Positions 44,739 to 50,643 of a stretch of DNA of 64,000 nt are shown piece by piece; positions within the stretch are counted from its first letter, which is position 1; each line of letters starts with the position of its first letter. Source of the stretch: Aureivirga marina (GTDB lineage: Bacteria; Bacteroidota; Bacteroidia; Flavobacteriales; Flavobacteriaceae); the NCBI RefSeq assembly GCF_015767265.1, contig NZ_JADPIB010000010.1:1-64000 (forward strand). Reading direction: 5' to 3'. A program made the position numbers and the translations under genes. Below the pieces are notes generated by a model. It did no database searches, was not told the origin of the DNA, and saw only the letters and a program-made list of their open reading frames with translations.

Positions 44739-44746
44739 TAATTTTG
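44739..44746 (+). promoter_or_regulatory. -7 box (TAATTTTG) for the hem-linked AraC gene
   Basis: This is an exact TAnnTTTG match, 34 bases before the ATG at 44781. It is divergent from the hemA promoter. Confidence 0.55.
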
Positions 44747-44780
44747 CCCTAATAATTGATAACAATACAGGAAATTATTC

Positions 44781-45677
44781 ATGAAAGTTCAACAAGGAAA
44801 ATATAAAAATATCGACAAAAGTTCTTGTTTTTTATTAGATGATTCTGAGAAATTTTCGGTTTTATCTTTAGAAAACGACACAAACGAAGTAAAACATTAT
44901 CAATATGTTTTGCCTAAAAGTTGCTTACAATTATATTTCTGTTTGCATCAGGAAAGTAAAATTGCTTTCCAAATGGAACATTGTCAGATAAAATTAGAAC
45001 CAAAAGAATCTGGAATGGTTTATTTTGAACAAGAAAATATGCCACTTTTATTCGAATTGCAACCTAATTCGCAAATAATCACAATTCTTATTTCTGTAAA
45101 TTATCTCCATTCTTTATTTTCTTCAGAACAAAATTATATCATCAATTTTGACGATTTCAAAAGTGGAAAACCAATTATTGAAACAAAAGCAACAAATCCT
45201 TTAATTCAAACTGTTCTACATCAACTTTGTATTACAAAAATGGATGGAACATTACATTCTTTATATGTTAAAGGTAAAATTTACGAGTTGCTAAGTTTAT
45301 ATTTTAACTCGGCAGAAGAAAGTGATATTGAGCGTTGTCCTTTTATGGCAAATGAAGAAACCGTTGCACAAATTAAAAGAGCAAAAGACATCATTATAGA
45401 AAATATGGCAAATCCTCCTTCTCTGGAAGAATTGTCAAAAATGGTCGGTTTAAATATCAAAAAATTGAAAATGGGATTTAAAGAATTCTATGGTCTTCCT
45501 GTTTTTACTTTTTTATTAAACTACAAAATGGAACATTCCAAAAAGCTTTTATCAGAAAGTAATATGAATGTTAATGAAATCGCTTTGCAAGTTGGATACA
45601 GTACTTCAAGTCATTTTATTGCAGCATTTAAAAAGAAATTTGGAATTACTCCAAAACAATTTATGAAACAAGATTAA
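44781..45677 (+). CDS. AraC-family regulator of the hem cluster, with Cys-Pro motif
   Basis: This 298-residue protein has an N-terminal sensor part (about 1-185) and a C-terminal AraC HTH (about 195-298), with LEELSKMVGLNIKKLKMGFK and VNEIALQVGYSTSSHFIAAF in pieces, ending FGITPKQFMKQD. At the junction lies ERCPFM, with Cys186-Pro187, the core of a haem-regulatory motif. The sensor part also contains Cys16, 48, 54, 68 and 150. It is divergent from hemA and adjacent to hemH-hemJ, so it is the likely regulator of both units. Haem sensing is inferred. Confidence 0.85.
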   Translation: MKVQQGKYKNIDKSSCFLLDDSEKFSVLSLENDTNEVKHYQYVLPKSCLQLYFCLHQESKIAFQMEHCQIKLEPKESGMVYFEQENMPLLFELQPNSQIITILISVNYLHSLFSSEQNYIINFDDFKSGKPIIETKATNPLIQTVLHQLCITKMDGTLHSLYVKGKIYELLSLYFNSAEESDIERCPFMANEETVAQIKRAKDIIIENMANPPSLEELSKMVGLNIKKLKMGFKEFYGLPVFTFLLNYKMEHSKKLLSESNMNVNEIALQVGYSTSSHFIAAFKKKFGITPKQFMKQD

Positions 45678-45766
45678 TATTTTTAATTAAATAATATTCT
45701 TAGGTTAAGTAAACTATGCGTGATTTTTCAACTTTCATTCATTTTTTACTTGTCTAAAAAACAAAT

Positions 45767-45799
45767 CAAAAAAGGACACTTTTATAAAAGGTGTTTTTT
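45767..45799 (+). terminator. Probable terminator of the hem-linked AraC gene
   Basis: The stem ACACTTTT pairs with AAAAGGTGT (one wobble) over a short loop, followed by seven T residues. It lies about 95 bases after the regulator stop. Confidence 0.6.
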
Positions 45800-45997
45800 T
45801 GACAACAAGATCAAAAAACCATATTTTAATTACTAAAATTCTTCCAAGGCTTCAGAATTTTATAACGTAATTAAAATATTATACTAATTATAAAAGAAGT
45901 AAAAATTAAAGATTTTTATTTTAATCAACTATTAATAATTTCTATTCTGTAATCAACAAACAAAAGTAATTTTAATGCTTTTTCATAAATTAAATAG

Positions 45998-46005
45998 TAT
46001 TTTTG
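45998..46005 (+). promoter_or_regulatory. hemH promoter -7 box (TATTTTTG)
   Basis: This is an exact TAnnTTTG match, 71 bases before the hemH ATG. The untranslated leader contains a short hairpin (TCTCTT, four T, AAGAGA) of unknown role. Confidence 0.55.
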
Positions 46006-46076
46006 AAACTCTATTTAAACACTCTCTTTTTTAAGAGAAACTATTATTAAATAAACCAAAAACAAGCATAAACACT

Positions 46077-47096
46077 ATGAAAGGTGTACTACTTATAAAT
46101 TTAGGTTCTCCAGATAGCACTTCCCCAAAAGATGTGAAAAAATATTTAGGAGAATTTTTAATGGATAAATATGTAATTGATATTCCAATTATTCCAAGAA
46201 CTTTATTAGTGAAAGGAATTATTTTAAATACAAGACCTAAAAAATCTGCTGCTGCGTATCAAAAAATTTGGTGGGAAGAAGGTTCTCCATTGATTGTTCT
46301 TTCTGAAAGATTTAAAGAAAAAGTAGCAAAAAATTGTTCTATTCCAGTTGCTTTAGGAATGCGTTATGGAAGTATGTCTATTCAAAAAGGAATGCAAGAA
46401 TTGGTAGATCAAGGTGTGACAGAAATTTTGGCTGTTCCTCTTTATCCACATTATGCAATGTCTACAACTAAAACAGTAGAAGAAAAAGTAAAAGAGGTTC
46501 AAAATAAATATTTTTCTTCTGTAAAAGTTGATTTTCTAGAAGCTTTTTATAATAAAGAAGAATACATTGAAGTTTTAAGTAAATCTGTTGCTGATAAACT
46601 TTATTTTGAAGAATTTGATCATATACTTTTTTCTTATCATGGAGTTCCTGAAAGACATATTTTAAAGACAGATCCAACTAAATCGCATTGTAAAATCGAT
46701 GGAAATTGTTGTAATCAAAAATCGGAAGCTCATAAATTTTGTTATAGACATCAATGTTTTGAAACAACAAAATTAGTTGCAAAAAAATTAGGTTTAAAAG
46801 AAGGAACTTATAGCGATTCATTCCAGTCAAGATTAGGAAGAGATCCTTGGTTACAACCTTATACAGATGCAGAAATAGAACGTTTTGCAAAAGAAGGAAA
46901 AACAAAATTAGCTGTTGTAACTCCAGCATTTGTTGCTGATTGTTTAGAAACTCTGGAAGAAATTGCAATGGAAGGAAAAGAAGAATTTTTCGAAGCTGGA
47001 GGAAAAGAATTTATGCATATTCCTTGTTTAAATGACAATGATGATTGGGTTTCTGTGATGAAAAAATGGATTGAAAACTGGATTTCTAAAAATTAA
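46077..47096 (+). CDS. hemH: Ferrochelatase with Cys-rich segment
   Basis: This 339-residue enzyme inserts ferrous iron into the porphyrin. It has GVLLINLGSPDS at the start, the metal-binding His188 in LFSYHGVPERH, and the later QSRLGRDPWLQPYTD and VVTPAFVADCLETLEEI with its acidic active-site Glu. Residues 205-227 carry five Cys (C-x5-CC-x9-C-x4-C), a pattern that could hold an iron-sulfur cluster as in some bacterial ferrochelatases (inference). hemJ starts 5 bases after its stop. The presence of hemJ indicates the protoporphyrin-dependent branch. Confidence 0.95.
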   Translation: MKGVLLINLGSPDSTSPKDVKKYLGEFLMDKYVIDIPIIPRTLLVKGIILNTRPKKSAAAYQKIWWEEGSPLIVLSERFKEKVAKNCSIPVALGMRYGSMSIQKGMQELVDQGVTEILAVPLYPHYAMSTTKTVEEKVKEVQNKYFSSVKVDFLEAFYNKEEYIEVLSKSVADKLYFEEFDHILFSYHGVPERHILKTDPTKSHCKIDGNCCNQKSEAHKFCYRHQCFETTKLVAKKLGLKEGTYSDSFQSRLGRDPWLQPYTDAEIERFAKEGKTKLAVVTPAFVADCLETLEEIAMEGKEEFFEAGGKEFMHIPCLNDNDDWVSVMKKWIENWISKN

Positions 47097-47101
47097 AAAT
47101 T

Positions 47102-47644
47102 ATGTATTTAGACGTAAAAGCATTACATATAATTTTTATTGTTACTTGGTTTGCTGGATTATTTTATATCGTTCGTTTGTTTATTTATCATTCTGAAACA
47201 AAAGAAATGGATGAGCCAAAACGTAGCATTTTACAAGAGCAATATAAATTGATGAGTTACAGACTTTGGTATATTATCACATGGCCTTCTGCAATTATTA
47301 CTTTGATTTTGGCAAGTATTCTTTTGTATTTAAATCCAGCTTGGTTAACGCAAAAATGGATGTTAATTAAACTCGTTTTTGTGTTTTTCCTTTATGTTTA
47401 TCATTTTGTTTGTCATAAAATTTACAAGCAATTACAAAATGATGAAATCAAATATTCTTCAACAAAATTGCGAATTTGGAATGAAGTTTCTACAATTATT
47501 CTTTTTGCTGTAGTGTTTTTAGTCGTTCTTAAAAATGCAATTAGTTGGGTTTGGGGAGTAATCGGAATTGTTTTATTCTCTGTTATAATAATGATGGGAA
47601 TCAAACTCTACAAACGAATTCGAATGAGAAACGGTGAAAAATAA
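47102..47644 (+). CDS. hemJ: Protoporphyrinogen oxidase HemJ (CopD-like membrane protein)
   Basis: This 180-residue inner-membrane protein has four hydrophobic segments. The N-terminal VKALHIIFIVTWFAGLFYIVR has the conserved His9 and the R-L-F run diagnostic of HemJ, which oxidises protoporphyrinogen IX. YRLWYIITWPSAIITLILA is the second conserved block. Cotranscription with hemH (5-base gap) fits the last two steps of haem synthesis. A terminator follows. Confidence 0.92.
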   Translation: MYLDVKALHIIFIVTWFAGLFYIVRLFIYHSETKEMDEPKRSILQEQYKLMSYRLWYIITWPSAIITLILASILLYLNPAWLTQKWMLIKLVFVFFLYVYHFVCHKIYKQLQNDEIKYSSTKLRIWNEVSTIILFAVVFLVVLKNAISWVWGVIGIVLFSVIIMMGIKLYKRIRMRNGEK

Positions 47645-47650
47645 AATATC

Positions 47651-47680
47651 AAAATCCATAAGTTAAATCTTATGGATTTT
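47651..47680 (+). terminator. hemHJ terminator
   Basis: The stem AAAATCCATAAG (47651-47662) pairs with CTTATGGATTTT (47669-47680) over six bases, then a T-rich tail follows. It lies directly after the hemJ stop. Confidence 0.85.
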
Positions 47681-47770
47681 TTATTTTTTCTACTCTTTAA
47701 ATGCCTTTCTATTTTTAAAAACACAAAACATTTTCTAGCTTTGATAAAATAGAAAATTCTAAAATAGTAT

Positions 47771-48268
47771 ATGGAAATTATAGATAAAATTGTTTCACTA
47801 ATAGAAAAAAGTAAAAAAGATGAAGATTGTATTTATGAAGTAAATGCAAAAATAAATCCACCTGTAAAAGAAGAATCAATTGAAAAATTAGAAGAACTAA
47901 TTCAATTTTCTTTACCAGAAGATTTGAAAAATATATATCGAAAACACAATGGAATTCAGATAGAATTTAAACATAAAGAATTTGGTTTTAATTCCTCAAA
48001 AATGAAAATAGCTTCGATTGATGAAAATATTGAAATGTATCAAAACAAAGAAAAATATGCTTTTTTTCTTTCAAAATTAAAGGAAAACCAAGTATTTTTA
48101 ATCTTTTATCAAAGAAAACCTGAATTATATTATGGTTATTTAATAGATGACAACTTTGATTCTTCGAAAATTTACACATATGATCTTGAAGAATTTCAAT
48201 TTAATGGAGATACAATAAATTCTGTTTTAAATAATATTTTAGATCGAGTTGCTTATTACTCAAACTAA
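47771..48268 (+). CDS. SMI1/KNR4 (SUKH) family protein
   Basis: This 165-residue cytosolic protein has a core that matches SUKH: KEESIEKLEELIQFSLPEDL followed by KNIYRKHNGIQIEF, the L-P-x-D-[LY]-K-x-x-Y-x-x-x-N-G signature. Later YGYLIDDNFDSSKIYTYDLE fits the usual end of the fold. SUKH proteins often serve as immunity proteins to polymorphic toxins, but no toxin gene is adjacent, so this is an orphan. It precedes the asnA leader region without a clear terminator. Confidence 0.75.
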   Translation: MEIIDKIVSLIEKSKKDEDCIYEVNAKINPPVKEESIEKLEELIQFSLPEDLKNIYRKHNGIQIEFKHKEFGFNSSKMKIASIDENIEMYQNKEKYAFFLSKLKENQVFLIFYQRKPELYYGYLIDDNFDSSKIYTYDLEEFQFNGDTINSVLNNILDRVAYYSN

Positions 48269-48321
48269 ATTCTGAAAATGTTAAAAATGCAAGCTTTTCT
48301 TTTATTTTTAAATAATTAATC

Positions 48322-48329
48322 TATATTTG
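48322..48329 (+). promoter_or_regulatory. asnA leader promoter -7 box (TATATTTG)
   Basis: This is an exact match to TAnnTTTG, 17 bases before the ATG of leader ORF 1. Transcription would start near 48334, giving a leader RNA of about 330 bases before the asnA start codon. No strong -33 element is visible (GCTTTTC near 48293-48299 is a weak candidate). Confidence 0.6.
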
Positions 48330-48346
48330 TTGCAGGACTAATAAAT

Positions 48347-48430
48347 ATGACAAAAAACTTATATAATAGCGACTTCTTTAATAATTTGAATAAATATAAT
48401 TTATTCGAACAAGAGGAAGATTTTATATAA
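48347..48430 (+). CDS. Leader peptide 1 upstream of asnA (Asn-rich, 27 aa)
   Basis: This short ATG-started ORF of 27 codons lies just downstream of a perfect -7 box. Asn codons occur at positions 4, 7, 12, 13, 15 and 18 (6 of 27), a frequency well above ordinary proteins even in AT-rich genomes. It starts MTKNLYNSDFFNNLNK and ends QEEDFI. Its last codons (GAG GAA GAT TTT) form one arm of an antiterminator that competes with the terminator at 48460-48485. The last Asn codon ends at 48400, 12 bases before that arm, about the distance covered by a stalled ribosome. No Shine-Dalgarno sequence is present, as is normal in this phylum. Confidence 0.65.
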   Translation: MTKNLYNSDFFNNLNKYNLFEQEEDFI

Positions 48431-48491
48431 GTAGGAAAATAATAAAATGATATCTACAGAAAGTCTTCCTCCTTTGGAAGACTTTTTTTTT
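48413..48491 (+). promoter_or_regulatory. Attenuator 1: competing antiterminator and terminator
   Basis: The terminator stem pairs AAAGTCTTCC (48460-48469) with GGAAGACTTT (48476-48485), followed by T residues to 48491. The alternative stem pairs GAGGAAGATTTT (48413-48424, inside leader ORF 1) with AAAGTCTTCCTC (48460-48471): 12 pairs with one G-T. Both use 48460-48469, so only one can form. A ribosome stalled on the Asn codons would leave 48413-48424 free (antitermination). One that reaches the stop at 48428 would cover it (termination). Confidence 0.65.
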
Positions 48492-48516
48492 ACAATAATT
48501 TTTCAATTATAATCAA

Positions 48517-48573
48517 ATGCCAATTTTGAACTTAAATAATAATAACAATAATTATAAATCTCCTTCTGGGTAG
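48517..48573 (+). CDS. Leader peptide 2 upstream of asnA (six consecutive Asn)
   Basis: This 18-codon ORF encodes MPILNLNNNNNNYKSPSG and ends in TAG at 48571-48573. Seven of 18 codons are Asn (codon 5, then six in a row at 48535-48552, mostly AAT with one AAC). It lies 93 bases before asnA, whose product makes asparagine. A leader peptide with a run of codons for the end product is the hallmark of ribosome-mediated attenuation (trp, his, leu leaders). The run ends 15 bases before the antiterminator arm at 48568. Confidence 0.85.
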   Translation: MPILNLNNNNNNYKSPSG

Positions 48574-48630
48574 GTTCATAACTTATTACGTTATATTTAA
48601 GTAAAGCCTGCTCTCGAGCGGGCTTTTTTT
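48568..48630 (+). promoter_or_regulatory. Attenuator 2: competing antiterminator and terminator before asnA
   Basis: The terminator stem pairs 48603-48612 (AAAGCCTGCT) with 48617-48626 (AGCGGGCTTT), loop CTCG or shorter, followed by seven T residues (48624-48630). The antiterminator pairs GGGTAGGTT (48568-48576) with AGCCTGCTC (48605-48613): nine pairs with three G-T. The small hairpin ACTTA/TAAGT (48581-48585, 48598-48602) would stack inside it. The two forms share 48605-48612 and are exclusive. The antiterminator arm spans the leader 2 stop codon, so completed translation would block it and permit termination. Confidence 0.8.
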
Positions 48631-48665
48631 ATGCCTAAAAATTAAAAATCTAAATATTTACACTT

Positions 48666-49670
48666 ATGAAATCAGAAATTTTAAAAACAGAAGAAGCTTT
48701 AGGATTTGTAAAGCAAACATTTGAAACAAAGCTAAAAAAACAATTAAGTTTGACACGTGTTTCTGCACCAATTGCAGTATTAAAAGGAACTGGAATTAAC
48801 GATGATTTAAATGGATTTGAACGAACGGTAGATTTTCCAGTAAAATCTCTAGATGATCAAAAAGCTGTAGTTGTAAATTCTCTAGCTAAGTGGAAACGAC
48901 TTCGTTTAAAAGAATTAGAAGTTGAAAAAGAACATGGAATTATTACAGACATGCGTGCAATTCGCCCAGATGAAGATTATAGTAAAATTCATTCGATTTA
49001 TGTAGATCAATGGGATTGGGAAAAACGAATTTGTGAATCAAAAAGGACACTTTCTTATTTAAAAGAACAAGTAGAGAAAATTTATCAAGCTTTAAAAGAG
49101 ACTGAAAAAGCAATTCATTCAGAATATGAGGAAATCACTCCGATTTTACCAGAAAAAATTATATTTATACAAAGCGAAGAATTATTACAAATGTATCCTA
49201 CTTTAAGTCCAAAAGAAAGAGAAAACAAAATTACTGAAAAATTTGGTGCCGTATTTTTAATGGGAATTGGACACGAATTAAGTCATGGAGAAAAACATGA
49301 TGGAAGAGCTCCAGATTACGATGATTGGAGTACAAAAAACGAAGAAGGATTTTTAGGATTAAACGGAGATATTTTAGTTTGGCATCCAGAATTAAAAGCA
49401 AGTTTTGAACTTTCTTCAATGGGAATTCGAGTAGATAAAAAAGCTTTAAAATATCAATTAGAAACAACTAAAAACTCCTATCGAAAAGAATTATTTTTCC
49501 ATAAAATGCTTTTACAAGAAAAATTACCGCAAAGTATTGGAGGTGGAATTGGACAATCTAGAATTTGTATGTTTTTACTTAGAAAAAAACACATTGGAGA
49601 AGTACAAGTTGGAATTTGGTCAGAAAGTATAAAAAAAGAAGTTAGAAATTATGGAGTGCAATTATTATAA
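48666..49670 (+). CDS. asnA: Aspartate-ammonia ligase (asparagine synthetase A)
   Basis: This 334-residue class II aminoacyl-tRNA-synthetase-like enzyme makes asparagine from aspartate, ammonia and ATP (giving AMP and PPi). It matches E. coli AsnA block for block: FVKQTFETKL, VNSLAKWKRLRL, MRAIRPDED, IYVDQWDWEK, GAVFLMGIGHELSHG, RAPDYDDWST, GLNGDILVWHPEL, ELSSMGIRVD and the final motif GGGIGQSR. The length is normal. It is preceded by two Asn-rich leader ORFs with attenuator hairpins, indicating control by charged tRNA-Asn. A long terminator follows. Confidence 0.97.
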   Translation: MKSEILKTEEALGFVKQTFETKLKKQLSLTRVSAPIAVLKGTGINDDLNGFERTVDFPVKSLDDQKAVVVNSLAKWKRLRLKELEVEKEHGIITDMRAIRPDEDYSKIHSIYVDQWDWEKRICESKRTLSYLKEQVEKIYQALKETEKAIHSEYEEITPILPEKIIFIQSEELLQMYPTLSPKERENKITEKFGAVFLMGIGHELSHGEKHDGRAPDYDDWSTKNEEGFLGLNGDILVWHPELKASFELSSMGIRVDKKALKYQLETTKNSYRKELFFHKMLLQEKLPQSIGGGIGQSRICMFLLRKKHIGEVQVGIWSESIKKEVRNYGVQLL

Positions 49671-49690
49671 TGATTTTAAAGTATTTATAA

Positions 49691-49732
49691 AACAAAAAAA
49701 CATATTTCTAAGTCGAAATATGTTTTTTTGTT
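49691..49732. terminator. Bidirectional terminator after asnA
   Basis: A perfect 18-bp stem (49691-49708 with 49715-49732) encloses a six-base loop. The arms carry A-runs and T-runs, so it can terminate both asnA and the convergent gene ending at 49734. Confidence 0.88.
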
Positions 49733-49733
49733 T

Positions 49734-50195
49734 CTATTTTAAATACCTTCTTTTTACTCTTCCAATACTCGTATCAGAAGTTCCGTAATCCGCAGCAATT
49801 TTCTTTAAGGTATCACCTTTTTTAATTCTATCAATGATTACTGGAATGTCTTCGCTGGATATTTTACTTAGCTTACTTCTCACTAATTTGTTCTCGCCTC
49901 GTTTTCCCCAATATAGATTTCTATAATGATCATCCGTAAAGCAATATTTATGCTTTGCAATCATTTTTTCATCTTCGGGTAAACCATTCCATGCTTCACA
50001 AACCAACTTTGCAACGGTGTATGATTTCCTGTTAACACTCACCATTCTCATTGGTCTATCTTTTTTGTCGTATTCGAAAATTCTTAGAACTTTTTCATTA
50101 TAAATTATATTAGTTCCATCTGAGTTAATTTTCAAGTTTTTGATAATAGGGTGATCTCTAAATTCCTCTAAATTCTCAAAATCTTCTTTTTTCAT
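49734..50195 (-). CDS. HNH/NUMOD4-derived DNA-binding protein with HTH
   Basis: This is a 153-residue protein. Residues about 45-105 resemble the NUMOD/HNH module of phage and homing-type endonucleases (YTVAKLVCEAWNGLPEDE, HKYCFTDDHYRNLYWGKRGEN), but the canonical H-N-H catalytic residues are not evident. Residues about 112-153 form a helix-turn-helix (DTLKKIAADYGTSDTSIGRVKRRY) like resolvase or Trp-repressor-type HTHs. It is probably a DNA-binding relic or regulator of mobile origin (inference). It stands alone, convergent with asnA. Confidence 0.65.
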   Translation of the reverse strand: MKKEDFENLEEFRDHPIIKNLKINSDGTNIIYNEKVLRIFEYDKKDRPMRMVSVNRKSYTVAKLVCEAWNGLPEDEKMIAKHKYCFTDDHYRNLYWGKRGENKLVRSKLSKISSEDIPVIIDRIKKGDTLKKIAADYGTSDTSIGRVKRRYLK

Positions 50196-50643
50196 AAAGG
50201 GCTATATGATTTATTTTTCAGCTAAAAAAACTCCTCTTTCTAGGTGAAAACTGTTCGTATTTGGGTCTTTATTGAATCAAATATAAAAAATAATAACGAT
50301 TTTTTTGTTTAGATAAATCGTTTTTAATTACTGATTATCAATTTAATTACTTTCAAAATTAATTAAAAAAAGATAAAAATATATTTTATTCATTTTTTTA
50401 ATTCTCATAATAAATTTTAACTAATAAACTACGCTTTAAATATTTTTTTAATATTTTTTTAACATTTTATAAAAACATATAATTTGACGAAAAAAATGAA
50501 GATAATTACATTTTTTTTTAATTTATTCTCTTAATTGTGCTTACTTAATTGTCTTTTTTTTATATTTTGACGAAAAATAATCAATCTAATAATTACCTAT
50601 TTTTTTAGTACTTTCGGAGCTCAAATTCCTAGAAAATTAAATT
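50196..50643. other. Divergent AT-rich intergenic region
   Basis: No gene is seen. A near-consensus -7 box TACTTTCG at 50607-50614 precedes the 50644 gene by 29 bases. The rest is very AT-rich with long T-runs and no notable symmetry. Confidence 0.5.

Larger units (their letters stand above)
45678..46076. other. Intergenic region between araC-type gene and hemH
   Basis: No gene is seen. It holds an imperfect hairpin with T-run after the regulator (45767-45799), a perfect -7 box at 45998-46005, and a small hairpin (TCTCTT/AAGAGA) in the hemH leader. The rest is AT-rich. Confidence 0.5.

Noticed and set aside
46468-46968. Two minus-strand frames (69 and 96 codons) inside hemH
   Set aside because: They are complementary to conserved ferrochelatase codons, and the Leu/Ile-rich translations are typical antisense artefacts.
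48517-48573. Six-Asn run as random AT-rich sequence
   Set aside because: AAT repeats can arise by slippage. However, the ATG, the stop inside the antiterminator arm, the exclusive hairpins and the asparagine synthetase gene downstream together make chance unlikely. Conservation would settle it.
48334-48630. T-box riboswitch or other ligand-binding riboswitch before asnA
   Set aside because: I see no T-box sequence or specifier-loop architecture, and T-boxes are not expected in this phylum. The two Asn-rich ORFs with competing stems fit ribosome-mediated attenuation better.
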